From NCBI RefSeq assembly GCF_900070325.1, contig NZ_LN879430.1, positions 2,518,501 through 2,582,500 of the forward strand: DNA of 64,000 bases, in the 5' to 3' direction. Source of the stretch: Herbinix luporum. Lineage in GTDB: Bacteria > Bacillota > Clostridia > Lachnospirales > Lachnospiraceae. Positions 17,571-26,775 of this stretch are shown here, piece by piece. The notes beneath the pieces were generated by a model. It worked only from the letters and a program-made list of their open reading frames with translations. It searched no databases and was not told the DNA's origin. Made by a program: the position numbers and the translations under genes. How positions within the stretch are numbered: position 1 is the stretch's first letter; the number at the start of each line of letters is the position of its first letter.

Positions 17571-18518
17571 TTATGCAAAGAATTCTCTTAAGACATCTTC
17601 TACTACTTTTTCTTCCTCCGGGGACATATTAATAAATATAGGCTTTTTAGCCTCTTCATACTCAGCAGCCACTTCCTCTATACTTTCCCTTATCTGATTT
17701 TTTTCTGTTTTTTCATCCTGAAGTCTTCTAAACTCCTCTTCCCTACGTTGCTGGGCCAGCCTTTTTCTCTCTTCAAGTCTTCTTTGCTCTTCCTGCCTTC
17801 TAGCTTCTTCTATCTTTTTTTGCTCCTTTTCCCTTTCTAATGCCCTTAGTCTTTTTTCTTCTTCCTTTCTTTTTCTTGCTTCCTTCCTGCGGTTTATTTC
17901 CTTGACACTATCGGGATCATAATTAATTTTTTGATCTTTTAAACTTACGGTACTTAAATATTCTTCTCGATACAGTTCAAGCTTTTTTGGATCTTTAGCC
18001 TCTTGCTCCAACCTAACCTTACAAAAATTCTCTAGATAATCCAAGAGATTAAGACGAATCATACGCTTTTTAACCGGTAAGTTTATCATTTTATCCACAA
18101 ATATTAATGCAGCTCCCCCTAAAATACCAACAGCCCCTGTGTATAAAATTACTTTTCTATCAATCTCGAGAAAGACCCCAAAAACCGCACTAATAGGCAC
18201 TATAAGAAAACTTAATAATAGGACTTGTCCACTAATATTTTCCCATGTGGATAATAATAATCCACAAAATCTATACTTAGTCAGGTTCTTATCCACAAAA
18301 GTATCCACATTATTAACAGCTATGTTTAATTTATAGCATGTTTCATACTTCATTCTCATATGCTTTAATAATTTATTCTTAGTTGTACCTAGTTTGTCAG
18401 ATTCTTTTACCAAATATATGTATACTATATCCAATATAAAACGGAGGATAACCCCCAATCCACAAAGAGCAGCAAAAGCATAGATAATAATATTATTGTA
18501 GTATAAATCTTTTATCAT
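17571..18518 (-). CDS. Membrane protein with C-terminal charged coiled coil, unknown function
   Basis: A 315-aa protein I cannot assign to a family. It has hydrophobic segments at about residues 8-32, 93-115 and 123-143, separated by a basic cytosolic-looking loop, and a long C-terminal region (about 205-300) of alternating Arg/Lys and Glu with repeated RRLEERKRL-like units, predicted to form a coiled coil. It ends with a short acidic tail (MSPEEEKVVEDVLREFFA). A longer frame begins at 18539, but AGAGGGG five bases before the ATG at 18518 marks the start. That ribosome binding site lies inside a hairpin (see the separate entry). Upstream on the same strand are a PEGA-domain membrane protein and a CotS-like protein, so an envelope or sporulation role is possible but unproven. 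Confidence 0.78.
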   Translation of the reverse strand: MIKDLYYNNIIIYAFAALCGLGVILRFILDIVYIYLVKESDKLGTTKNKLLKHMRMKYETCYKLNIAVNNVDTFVDKNLTKYRFCGLLLSTWENISGQVLLLSFLIVPISAVFGVFLEIDRKVILYTGAVGILGGAALIFVDKMINLPVKKRMIRLNLLDYLENFCKVRLEQEAKDPKKLELYREEYLSTVSLKDQKINYDPDSVKEINRRKEARKRKEEEKRLRALEREKEQKKIEEARRQEEQRRLEERKRLAQQRREEEFRRLQDEKTEKNQIRESIEEVAAEYEEAKKPIFINMSPEEEKVVEDVLREFFA

Positions 18519-18523
18519 AAAAA

Positions 18524-18587
18524 CCCCTCTCTTTTCCATAATTTTACATCCATTATAACTTGAAATGGATATTTTGAAAAGAGAGGG
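18524..18587 (-). promoter_or_regulatory. Hairpin enclosing the ribosome binding site of the 315-aa membrane protein
   Basis: Exact 12-bp arms CCCTCTCTTTTC (18525-18536) and GAAAAGAGAGGG (18576-18587) surround an inner exact stem ATCCATT/AATGGAT (18548-18554 and 18564-18570). In the minus-strand RNA the 3' arm contains the Shine-Dalgarno AGAGGGG and is followed by GTTTTTATG, where the ATG is the start codon. The structure could hide the ribosome binding site, end transcription from the PEGA gene, or both. Confidence 0.7.
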
Positions 18588-18682
18588 ATTAAAAAATCGA
18601 TAGACACAAAACCATAGGAACCCCTATAAAATGATGCTTTCTAAGTTCATTATAAATCTCATGACAACAAACAACATAATAG

Positions 18683-20065
18683 CTAATTTTCCGGCTGTAA
18701 ATCCGGCAGGCTTATATAGGTATCAAGACCGTCATCTGCTATATTAATAGTGTAGCTTTTAGTTTTATAACCTTGTTTAATAAATGTCAAAACATGACTT
18801 CCGATTACTTTCTGAAAACTTACCGGTGAGATGCCCTTAAACTCTCCGTTAAGATATACTGATACACCACTGGGATTCTGGATATAAATAAGATGATCCA
18901 TATCAACTATGCTGTCTATATCAGATTCTCCTTCTATCTCCTCTTCATCAGGCTGAGTTTCTATTACACTGACCGAATCTCTGCTGCTTAACTGGGGAAG
19001 GGTAATCTGAATTTTCTTATGGGATTTATCCACCTTCAAAATACCCTGGTAAGTTAAGTAACCTCCTAAAGAAACTTCTATGTTATGCTCTCCGTAAGCC
19101 AGCTTAATAGGATTGGCATAGGGAGTAATTTCCCCATCTATAAATAAATCTGCCCCAAAAGGAGTAATTTCAAAGCTTATATGTCCATACTCTATCTCTT
19201 CTGGACCAAGGTCCCCTAAGGATACTATTGTTTCTTGATTACGATAAACAGTAATGTTTTTTGTGCCACTATATTCACCATTTTCTACGGTTAAATTATA
19301 ATTTCCCTCACGGACAGTTATGGTCATATCTTCAGTAATCTCTTGAACAGCTTCGTAACCTACGGTTATACTGCCCCCTAAAAAGGCTTCATAATCCTTT
19401 AATTTTACTGTTCCATGTCCCTTGGTTACTATAACCGACCAGATAGTTTTATCTATACCTCGAATGGTCAACTCATCCTGTATGGCCAAATCCTCCATGG
19501 TAATGAATTTATCATTATCTATAACAACCGGATTTTCATATGTGTATTTTGCATTAGCTATTTTGATTATTTTATTATCCGGCTCAAGGGTCATATTATT
19601 AACCCCTATATACTCCCAGGCCCTAGAAGATGTTTGTAGAGATATCAGCTTCTTATTATGGCTTTCATATGCCACATCAACAATCAAGCCTATTTCAACC
19701 TGTCCTATAGCTATGGCTTGTCCGTACTTATCAAGAATGTTTGTAGCTCCCGTATAATTTAAGTTTATCTCAGCTTTTTGATCTATATCATATAGACGAA
19801 TTATCTTGTCTGTTTTATTAATTTCAAGAATAATTCCGTAGGAATTGCTGTCAGCATTATTATAGGCAGATGATAAATCCTCCTCTGCCTTAATATTTGA
19901 TGATTTTCTATTATTCTTTTTACTTCCGGACTTTTGACCATTCCCCGCCTCAAAAAAAGCAATTATTATAATAAGTGTAAAGAAGGTCAGACCAATCAAA
20001 AGGCTGATGATTGGCCTGATTTTAATTTCCATTTTATTTTTTTTACTCTTCCCATTTGATTCCAT
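18683..20065 (-). CDS. Membrane-anchored PEGA domain protein
   Basis: A 460-aa protein with a short basic cytoplasmic N-terminus, one membrane helix (about residues 17-40) and a large extracellular part. After a Ser/Asn-rich linker come beta-rich repeats, then two recognisable PEGA-type modules near the C-terminus: the first around FGADLFIDGEITPYANP (about 305-365), the second around GVSVYLNGEFKGISPVSFQK (about 400-455). PEGA domains are surface beta modules of S-layer-like and signalling proteins with no enzymatic role of their own. The final gene on this side is the coiled-coil membrane protein. The CotS-like gene lies 122 bases upstream. Function is probably structural or sensory at the envelope. 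Confidence 0.82.
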   Translation of the reverse strand: MESNGKSKKNKMEIKIRPIISLLIGLTFFTLIIIIAFFEAGNGQKSGSKKNNRKSSNIKAEEDLSSAYNNADSNSYGIILEINKTDKIIRLYDIDQKAEINLNYTGATNILDKYGQAIAIGQVEIGLIVDVAYESHNKKLISLQTSSRAWEYIGVNNMTLEPDNKIIKIANAKYTYENPVVIDNDKFITMEDLAIQDELTIRGIDKTIWSVIVTKGHGTVKLKDYEAFLGGSITVGYEAVQEITEDMTITVREGNYNLTVENGEYSGTKNITVYRNQETIVSLGDLGPEEIEYGHISFEITPFGADLFIDGEITPYANPIKLAYGEHNIEVSLGGYLTYQGILKVDKSHKKIQITLPQLSSRDSVSVIETQPDEEEIEGESDIDSIVDMDHLIYIQNPSGVSVYLNGEFKGISPVSFQKVIGSHVLTFIKQGYKTKSYTINIADDGLDTYISLPDLQPEN

Positions 20066-20187
20066 AGTAACCTCATAATTATTATCAAAATTTAATGTAG
20101 GTTTTTTCTTACTGCTTCTATAATTATAACTTACTAAAGTAATTTAGGCAATCTTCAGCTCCTGCTTAAAGATTAAAGAAGACATGA

Positions 20188-21252
20188 TTATAATATACTC
20201 TCTAGCTTTTTTAAAAATATTATCCGCTTGGGATTTTGTTCACCTATGCTGTTAAGCTTTTGGATGTTCCTAGTGGAAATCCATACTTTTTTACCATTAA
20301 AATAAAAATTGGTTATCTTCCAGAATTTTTCTGGATATAATAAAAGTAAATATAAAATCTCTAACTCGTCTTTTGATATGGGCCGTATCCGGTCGTAGAT
20401 TTCAATAATATTATAGCCATATAAAATATCCCAATCATTTTTCTCCATAACTTTTCGTATAAACTGATATAAATCGTAAATTTGAATCCCCACATGGGCT
20501 TTCTCAAAATTAGTGGTTGCCATCCCCTTACTCCATTCGGAGGATAAATCTGCTACTGACAGTGAAAGACCGGATTTTGATGGACTTTCATATTTATTCT
20601 TAAGCATCATAATATTATGATAGTTATAATTCCCGTGGCAAACTAATCTTTGCCTTATAGCTTCTTCTAAAACCTTATTATAATTTGATTTTGCCAGTTT
20701 TTCTACTGCCTCTTGGCCCTGCTCATGGAATTCATCATAATAATTTAAGTATAGGATTTCAAACTGATTTCTTTGCCGTTTATCCCATATATATCCTTTA
20801 ACACGTTTCAACTCCCTGTTACGCTTTTCAAAGGTTTCCTTAAGATTACCGGTAATATTATACTCCAATTGTTCCTTGGTAAACTCCACTCCCTTTAAAA
20901 TGCTATGTAGCTTTGCCAGGTTAGCGGATGCCATTTCTATCTGTGACAACTCCTTTAGGTTGCATTCCTCGCCCCAAAACCAGTTTTTTACTATGTACTG
21001 GCATCCGGTTTGATCCTCAGCTATAATGTCATCCTCTATTGTTTTAACATATAAATCTGTATTATAGTATCCATGGATAAAAAGATGTTCTTTTAGATTA
21101 TGTTCAAATAGAGCACGGTTTCTCGAACCTTCAAAGCATTTAAAAAGCTTTAATCCACAATCAGTTTCTAGCAAGTAGGCACCCCTTGCCCTATATATAT
21201 TGCATACCTTAAAAGGATATTTCTTTAACACCTCTTGGTACCTATCTTCCAC
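20188..21252 (-). CDS. CotS-like spore coat protein of the aminoglycoside-kinase fold
   Basis: A 354-aa protein resembling the CotS/YutH group, which has the APH/choline-kinase fold and is deposited in spore coats. The first 90 residues correspond to the N-lobe (GLKLFKCFEG near 33-42), and the catalytic loop pattern HGNYNYHN lies at residues 206-213. The following metal-binding motif, usually Asp-Phe-Asp in active kinases, reads VADLSSEW here (Ala-Asp-Leu at 234-236), so catalytic activity is doubtful. The end of the C-lobe matches the family (IYDLYQFIRK). The start is GTG, preceded by GGGGGTGG. It is followed by the PEGA membrane protein gene on the same strand, consistent with a sporulation-related pair. 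Confidence 0.8.
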   Translation of the reverse strand: MEDRYQEVLKKYPFKVCNIYRARGAYLLETDCGLKLFKCFEGSRNRALFEHNLKEHLFIHGYYNTDLYVKTIEDDIIAEDQTGCQYIVKNWFWGEECNLKELSQIEMASANLAKLHSILKGVEFTKEQLEYNITGNLKETFEKRNRELKRVKGYIWDKRQRNQFEILYLNYYDEFHEQGQEAVEKLAKSNYNKVLEEAIRQRLVCHGNYNYHNIMMLKNKYESPSKSGLSLSVADLSSEWSKGMATTNFEKAHVGIQIYDLYQFIRKVMEKNDWDILYGYNIIEIYDRIRPISKDELEILYLLLLYPEKFWKITNFYFNGKKVWISTRNIQKLNSIGEQNPKRIIFLKKLESIL

Positions 21253-21379
21253 AGCAATCCACCCCCAATAATTGATAATATCCGTCTACTAATATTATGA
21301 TATGTCTTAGGAAATCATGAATAAAAGAAAGAGTTTCTTAATGTAATCTGTAAAAGCTTGCTTTTAAGAGTAAAAAAAA

Positions 21380-21425
21380 GAGCCTGTTCAAATGATACAA
21401 ATTAAATATCATTTGAAGCAGGCTC
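21380..21425 (-). terminator. Terminator downstream of cca
   Basis: Arms GAGCCTGTTCAAATGATA and TATCATTTGAAGCAGGCTC pair with one bulged base. On the minus strand the stem is followed by TTTTTTTTACTC. It lies 25 bases after the cca stop. Confidence 0.92.
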
Positions 21426-21449
21426 ATAGCTGCTAAGAAATTTCTGTTA

Positions 21450-22817
21450 TCAATTATCCTTCCAAGACCTGGCAAGGTCAATCAAGGATTCTTTATGGTT
21501 AAGAGAAGGATCTGCAATTACCGTTTCTAATAATCTGTTTAATATAATCCCCATGGATTTGCCCGGCTTAAAGCCTGCTTCTATTAAATCCTTGCCGCTT
21601 ACCTTTAAATCCCTAAGGCTGACACACTCATTTTTTTCTATAATTTCCTTATACAGGGCTTTTGCTTCCTCTAGCTTTTTAAATTTATCCTTATTAGTCT
21701 CCGGATTTTTTCCGCAGGTATCGGCATAATTTACTTCAAATAATAAATCCATATATTCTTTTCCGATTTTAGCTGCAGCCTTTCGCATCCCTTTAGGTGT
21801 CAGATCAAAACGATAATCATGCCATTTAACCAAATGAACAACTGCATTTAAGGTATCGTTGTCAAATTTAAGCTCTTTTAAGATACGTTTGGCAGTTGCC
21901 GCACCTTTTTCTTGGTGCCCGTAAAAATGATTTTGACCATCTTTTCCTAAAGTAATGGTACTTGGTTTTTCAATATCATGAAGTAGCATTGTCCAGCGAA
22001 GGATAGTTCTTTCTCTGGCTGAAAATCGGTTTTCACTAACACTACCGGCAACCGCACTTACAGCCTTTATGGTGTGTTCTCCTACAGAATAAGCATGATG
22101 GATATTTTTTTGGGGAGTTGTCATCATCCGGTCAAATTCAGGAAGAATAACCTTGCTAATACCCAGCTCATATAATAACCTAAGCCGGTCCGGATTATCT
22201 GAAACTAGGAGCTTGGTAAGTTCCATACGAATTCTTTCGGCACTGATATTTTTTAATAAGCCGGCTTTCTCCTTTATAGCTAACTTTGTAGCTTCTTCTA
22301 TTTGAAAATCCAACTGTGCTGAAAATCTAACTGCCCGCAATATCCTTAAGGCATCTTCATCAAATCTTTCCATGGGATTTCCCACACAGCGAATCAAACG
22401 GTTTTTTAAATCTTTAACTCCGCCAAATAAGTCTACTATCCCTAATTGGGGATTGTAAGCCATGGCATTAATTGTAAAATCCCTCCGCTTTAAATCTTCC
22501 TCTAAGCTGGATGTAAAGGAAACTTCCTTTGGCCGCCGATTATCCTCATATATACCATCAAGACGATAAGTAGTAACCTCATAATGATCTTTATCTAAAA
22601 GAACAGTAACCGTTCCATGTTCTATCCCTGTATCTACAGTTCTTTTAAAGACCTTCTTTACCTCAAAGGGTTTAGCTGATGTTGTAATATCCCAATCTTC
22701 AGGATTTTTTCCAAGTATCATATCACGGACACAGCCCCCGACAGCGTAGGCTTCAAAGCCATGGTCAACTAAAGTATCAATTATATATTGGACTTTTTCG
22801 GGAATCTGAAATTCCAT
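21450..22817 (-). CDS. cca: tRNA nucleotidyltransferase (CCA-adding) with HD domain
   Basis: A 455-aa class II nucleotidyltransferase that builds or repairs the 3' CCA end of tRNA. The head domain has GGCVRDMILGKNPEDWDITT (residues about 28-47, with the catalytic DxD in EDWD), RRDFTINAMAYNP near 111, and the flexible-loop and RNA-binding region around RILRAVRFSAQLDF. A C-terminal HD domain (MLLHDIEKP near 278, HLVKWHDYRF near 345) is present, as in the multi-domain bacterial enzymes. proS lies 70 bases upstream on the same strand, so both may be transcribed from the T-box-controlled promoter. Whether it adds CCA or only A residues cannot be told here. Confidence 0.93.
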   Translation of the reverse strand: MEFQIPEKVQYIIDTLVDHGFEAYAVGGCVRDMILGKNPEDWDITTSAKPFEVKKVFKRTVDTGIEHGTVTVLLDKDHYEVTTYRLDGIYEDNRRPKEVSFTSSLEEDLKRRDFTINAMAYNPQLGIVDLFGGVKDLKNRLIRCVGNPMERFDEDALRILRAVRFSAQLDFQIEEATKLAIKEKAGLLKNISAERIRMELTKLLVSDNPDRLRLLYELGISKVILPEFDRMMTTPQKNIHHAYSVGEHTIKAVSAVAGSVSENRFSARERTILRWTMLLHDIEKPSTITLGKDGQNHFYGHQEKGAATAKRILKELKFDNDTLNAVVHLVKWHDYRFDLTPKGMRKAAAKIGKEYMDLLFEVNYADTCGKNPETNKDKFKKLEEAKALYKEIIEKNECVSLRDLKVSGKDLIEAGFKPGKSMGIILNRLLETVIADPSLNHKESLIDLARSWKDN

Positions 22818-22887
22818 GAGGACCTCCTAATAATTTAGCTTATTTAACCCATTATAACAAAGGGCTTTATATAAGACAAGGCAGCTT

Positions 22888-24321
22888 TTAGTAAGCTTTT
22901 CCCCAATAAGCCATAACCTTTGCAGGCTTTCCACAGCAGACGCAGTGATCGTCAAGATGTTCTTGTTCAAAAGGCATACAACGGGAAGTGGCTCCGGTTT
23001 TTTCCTTAATCTCTGTTTCGCAAGCTTCATCCATACACCACATAGCCTTAATAAAACCGGGTTTCTCATTAATAATATGTTCAAACTCCTCCATGTTTTT
23101 AGCAACATAAGTATGAGCATCCCTATGGGCCCTAGCTCTTTCTAACATATCAGACTGCATCTTATCAAGTATTTCTGCTACTTTTCCTTCTATTTCATCC
23201 AAAGATACAAAAATCTTTTCTCTGATATCTCTTCTTACGATAACAGCCTGATTGTTTTTAATATCCTTAGGACCAATCTCAATTCTAATAGGAATTCCAC
23301 GCATTTCTTGTTCACTAAATTTCCATCCGGGAGTTTTATCAGAATCATCAACTTTAACTTTAAAATCTTTTAATCTATCTTTTAATTCAAATGCTTTTTC
23401 TAGTACTCCTTCTTTGGTCTGATTAATAGGAATAATCATAGCCTGAATAGGTGCAATCTTAGGAGGAAGGACTAAGCCGCTGTTATCTCCATGGACCATA
23501 ATCACTGCACCGATAATTCTGGTGGTCATACCCCAAGAGGTCTGATATACATATTGTAGCTTGTTATTTTTATCTGTATATTGAATATCAAAAGCTTTAG
23601 CAAATCCGTCACCAAAGTCATGGCTGGTAGCAGACTGTAATGCCTTACCGTCATGCATTAAAGCCTCGATGGTGTAGGTAGCTTCTGCTCCCGCAAACTT
23701 CTCCTTATCAGACTTTTTACCCTTAATCATAGGAATAGCCAGGACATTTTCACAAAAATCAGCATAGACATTAAGCATCTGTATGGTTCTTTCATTAGCC
23801 TCTTCTTTAGTAGCATGGGCCGTATGTCCCTCCTGCCATAAAAATTCTACAGATCTAAGGAAAGGTCTGGTGGTTTTTTCCCATCTTACTACAGAGCACC
23901 ACTGATTATATAACTTGGGTAAATCCCTATAAGATTGAATAATATTTGAATAAAAATCGCAAAATAGGGTTTCTGATGTAGGGCGAACACATAATCTTTC
24001 CTGAAGTTTCTCATTACCACCATGGGTAACCCAGGCCACCTCAGGGGCAAAGCCCTCAACATGATCTTTTTCTTTTTCTAGTAAACTCTCCGGAATAAAC
24101 ATAGGCATATAGACATTTTCTACTCCGGTTGCTTTAAATTTATTATCCAGATGTTTTTGAATGTTTTCCCAAATAGCATAACCATAGGGACGAATTATCA
24201 TACAGCCCCTGATACTGGAATAATCAATTAGCTCCGCTTTTATTACCACATCTGTATACCACTTTGCAAAATCTTCTTCCATTGAAGTAATTGCCTCTAC
24301 TAATTTCTTTTCCTTTGCCAT
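22888..24321 (-). CDS. proS: Prolyl-tRNA synthetase, short (type 3) form
   Basis: A 477-aa class II aminoacyl-tRNA synthetase that charges tRNA-Pro. It is the archaeal/eukaryote-like short form without the inserted editing domain found in the long bacterial enzyme. Class II motifs visible are [16 protein letters not shown] (motif 1 area, about 40-55), VRPTSET near 113 with [15 protein letters not shown] (motif 2, about 146-160), and a C-terminal anticodon-binding domain followed by a zinc-like region containing Cys residues ([18 protein letters not shown] at the end). The leader is a T-box riboswitch, so expression should rise when uncharged tRNA-Pro accumulates. cca follows downstream. Confidence 0.96.
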   Translation of the reverse strand: MAKEKKLVEAITSMEEDFAKWYTDVVIKAELIDYSSIRGCMIIRPYGYAIWENIQKHLDNKFKATGVENVYMPMFIPESLLEKEKDHVEGFAPEVAWVTHGGNEKLQERLCVRPTSETLFCDFYSNIIQSYRDLPKLYNQWCSVVRWEKTTRPFLRSVEFLWQEGHTAHATKEEANERTIQMLNVYADFCENVLAIPMIKGKKSDKEKFAGAEATYTIEALMHDGKALQSATSHDFGDGFAKAFDIQYTDKNNKLQYVYQTSWGMTTRIIGAVIMVHGDNSGLVLPPKIAPIQAMIIPINQTKEGVLEKAFELKDRLKDFKVKVDDSDKTPGWKFSEQEMRGIPIRIEIGPKDIKNNQAVIVRRDIREKIFVSLDEIEGKVAEILDKMQSDMLERARAHRDAHTYVAKNMEEFEHIINEKPGFIKAMWCMDEACETEIKEKTGATSRCMPFEQEHLDDHCVCCGKPAKVMAYWGKAY

Positions 24322-24383
24322 AACTATCTCTCCTTCAAATTTGTTACTTTCCGATTTTTAGAAAGTTAAAGTTAACAAATAAA

Positions 24384-24632
24384 AAAAGCCCTTCATCCCA
24401 TAAGGGACCGAAAGACTCGGCGGTACCACCCTAATTAGCATATATACTACTTTGTATATATGCTCTCTTTATACCGTTAACGCCGGTTCTACGTTGTACT
24501 TGGGGAGTTAATCCTTTCATACAAGGCTCCAAGGGCCGGTTCAAAAACCACTGCATAAGAAGCTCTCACCACTGCTTCTCTCTCTGAAATGCGTAAGTTT
24601 TCTACTATTCCTTATCAACGCCACTTATAATT
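24384..24632 (-). ncRNA. T-box leader riboswitch of proS
   Basis: The conserved T-box sequence AGGGTGGTACCG is present on the minus strand at 24432-24421. Its UGGU bulge can pair with the ACCA end of tRNA-Pro. A rho-independent terminator, CCCTT...AAGGG plus TTTTTTT, follows down to 24381. In stem I the typical AGAGAGAGAAGC and GGTGAGAGCTTCTTATGCAGTGG elements are seen. The codon after the conserved GAA is CCG (24539-24537), a proline codon in the expected specifier position, matching the proS gene downstream. Confidence 0.94.
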
Positions 24633-24638
24633 TACCTT

Positions 24639-24667
24639 ATTTTATTCTAGTTCAGTTCCTTTGTCAA
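24639..24667 (-). promoter_or_regulatory. Promoter of proS inside the end of the upstream gene
   Basis: On the minus strand, TTGACA (24662-24667) and TAAAAT (24639-24644) are 17 bases apart. They overlap the last codons and stop codon of the YtvI-like gene and lie just upstream of the T-box leader. Confidence 0.8.
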
Positions 24668-25730
24668 GTGTATATGCCCTGGTCTCCTTATCATCTATTA
24701 CCTTTACTATAGTAATAATTATTATAAGGGCTACAGGTCCAAGTATAAAACCGGCTACTCCAAATAGTTTTAGACCCATATACATAGATATCAAGGTATA
24801 TAAAGGTTTTACACCTATTCTATTTCCTATTAATTTTGGTTCTAGGACCTCACGGATTATCTGACATATTAGATATGTTGTTATAAGTATTGCGGCAGCA
24901 TATATATTTCCGTCAAAAAGCATCATTATGCTCCAGGGAATTAATATCATTCCGCTTCCTATTACAGGTAATGCATCCAGTAAGGCTATTCCTAGACCCA
25001 GTAGCAGGGCATATTGATTTTTTATTAATACTAGTCCTATAACACAGATAATGGCTACCATGGCCATAATAAGCAATTGAGATCTAAAATATGCCATTCC
25101 GGCCTCTGCAAGTTTTGAAAACACCTTGTTGAAATCATTATATACTTCTGTATTCTTATATTTTGTCTTAAGCTCCGGAACCTCCTTAACTATCAATACG
25201 GCCGATATAAATATAATTAAGAGTATACCTATAAAGCCAATAAACTTCACTATATAATATAAGGTCTTTGCTGTCAAACCTGGAACCATATCGGTTTTTA
25301 CTTTGTTAACCATACTTAGCATATTTTCATCCATAATAGCCCTGACACTTCCTGCTGCCAGTCCCAATAATTCATCACAGCTGCTACATATGCTGTCAAG
25401 CCTACCTGCCAAAACATTTAGGTATACCGGTATATTCCTGGCAAAGTTAAGGGCTTGTTTAATTAACATATTACCCAAATAAAACAGTCCTGTGCCTATT
25501 ATGGATAACAACAATATAAGAGAAATAGACCCGCCTATTATTCTCGGTATCTTAATTTTTTTATATAAAAATTCAGTAACAGGCCTAACTATCCAAGCCA
25601 AAAAGTATGCAAAAATAAAAGGCAGTATAAGAGGTAATATAAAACGAAAACCTAAATAAACACCAAGAATAATAATTATACCCTTAATAAAAAACTTTAC
25701 TCTATCGTTCATGGTATCCCATATTTCCAT
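24642..25730 (-). CDS. AI-2E family permease, YtvI-like
   Basis: A 362-aa polytopic membrane protein of the AI-2E exporter superfamily. Visible features: paired hydrophobic segments at the N-terminus (about residues 13-38 and 64-90), a hydrophilic region in the middle (about 100-150) that is characteristic of the family, and the C-terminal conserved block LLGLGIALLDALPVIGSGMILIPW followed by LEPKLIGNRIGVKPL. Sporulation protein YtvI belongs here, and the placement among spore genes makes that subtype likely. Substrate is unknown; family members are not all autoinducer-2 exporters. GGGGTGAGTAA precedes the ATG. Confidence 0.85.
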   Translation of the reverse strand: MEIWDTMNDRVKFFIKGIIIILGVYLGFRFILPLILPFIFAYFLAWIVRPVTEFLYKKIKIPRIIGGSISLILLLSIIGTGLFYLGNMLIKQALNFARNIPVYLNVLAGRLDSICSSCDELLGLAAGSVRAIMDENMLSMVNKVKTDMVPGLTAKTLYYIVKFIGFIGILLIIFISAVLIVKEVPELKTKYKNTEVYNDFNKVFSKLAEAGMAYFRSQLLIMAMVAIICVIGLVLIKNQYALLLGLGIALLDALPVIGSGMILIPWSIMMLFDGNIYAAAILITTYLICQIIREVLEPKLIGNRIGVKPLYTLISMYMGLKLFGVAGFILGPVALIIIITIVKVIDDKETRAYTLDKGTELE

Positions 25731-25770
25731 TTACTCACCCCCCGAGTTTTGAATATATAAAATATACAAA

Positions 25771-25800
25771 AAGAGAATTCATTTAATTTTGAATCCTCTT
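25771..25800 (-). terminator. Terminator downstream of the cytidylate-kinase-like gene
   Basis: Arms AAGAGAATTCA and TGAATCCTCTT pair with one mismatch around an eight-base loop. The minus strand continues with TTTTTGTATATTTT. It separates the kinase-like gene from the YtvI-like gene. Confidence 0.75.
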
Positions 25801-25917
25801 ATCATTATTTTTGGTCAAATATTTTTTTATATCCTCGGGGATAATTTGAAATAAAAAGGGAATATTAACTTATTCAGAAGTTTATTTCATTCTTTGTTTT
25901 TTACTACAAAAACATTT

Positions 25918-26706
25918 TTATATGGTTTTTATTTGAATAAAACTTACATCTGCCAAAAGGGCAGCTTTTGCATAATTAATATCCTCTAATACTAGGAACT
26001 TATTATCTTGCTGTTTTACTTTAATAATTTTATCTTTAGCATAAACAGTTCCCTTTAAACTATTTACTAATTCATCAAGATTATTATCCTCTTCAATTTG
26101 TAAATTATCAAATACAAGATATTTAGGAGAAACTAAAATTTTTGATATATCACCTGGTTTATCATAATAATTTTTTGCCTCTTCCATAATAAGCTCTGCA
26201 ATAGTATTAGGATCACAGTAGGTGCTATCTATAATTAAATTATAATTTGAAAAATCCATATAATTAAGATTATAAATATCCTTATAGCGTATACATTCAG
26301 TTTCTGCTCTCTTTTTAAGAAGTTTTTTTGCTTCCTCTATGGAAGAATACTTTTCAACAGAACCTCTTTGATCCTTCATTATACGCTCTGCTGCCACATC
26401 AAGATTTACAGATACAAAGACTTTAAAAGAATCCGGAACAAAATGCCATGCTAATCTTGAATCAAAGATAATATTCTTGTCTTGATTTTCCCTAGATATC
26501 CGTGCCGTTTCATCGTCTATCATATGATCATATTTGCGGTCACTCATCATTAACTGATTCAGCTCTAGGGTACTTAGTTTCATCTGTTTGGCCAGTTCTC
26601 TTTGAACCTTTCCGGTAGAATAAATTTCAAAACCATATTTTTCACTAAGAAGCTTACCTACGGTAGATTTGCCGCTTCCTAAATTACCTGTTATTGTAAT
26701 ATGCAT
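25918..26706 (-). CDS. Cytidylate-kinase-like protein with a C-terminal extension
   Basis: A 262-aa P-loop protein. Residues 1-180 look like a nucleoside monophosphate kinase of the cytidylate kinase 2 type: P-loop GNLGSGKSTVGKLL at residues 7-20, FEIYSTGKVQRELA after it, RLAWHFVP near 84, and a lid rich in basic residues. About 80 residues follow that are not part of a normal CMP kinase. The last 45 of them (from VYAKDKIIKV to DVSFIQIKTI) have the strand-helix pattern of ParB/sulfiredoxin-like modules, but the usual Asp-Gly-His-His motif reads EDINYAK. The role of the extension is unknown. It lies 69 bases downstream of the ABC transporter ATPase gene. Confidence 0.78.
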   Translation of the reverse strand: MHITITGNLGSGKSTVGKLLSEKYGFEIYSTGKVQRELAKQMKLSTLELNQLMMSDRKYDHMIDDETARISRENQDKNIIFDSRLAWHFVPDSFKVFVSVNLDVAAERIMKDQRGSVEKYSSIEEAKKLLKKRAETECIRYKDIYNLNYMDFSNYNLIIDSTYCDPNTIAELIMEEAKNYYDKPGDISKILVSPKYLVFDNLQIEEDNNLDELVNSLKGTVYAKDKIIKVKQQDNKFLVLEDINYAKAALLADVSFIQIKTI

Positions 26707-26775
26707 TAATTATACCTTCCTTTGTTAGCCCATTATTATTTATGTATTATAGCTGAATTATGCTTAAAATACAAC

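Noticed and set aside
22827..23120. Minus-strand frame of 97 codons between cca and proS
   Set aside because: It lies mostly inside the 3' end of proS in another frame, and its amino-acid composition looks random.
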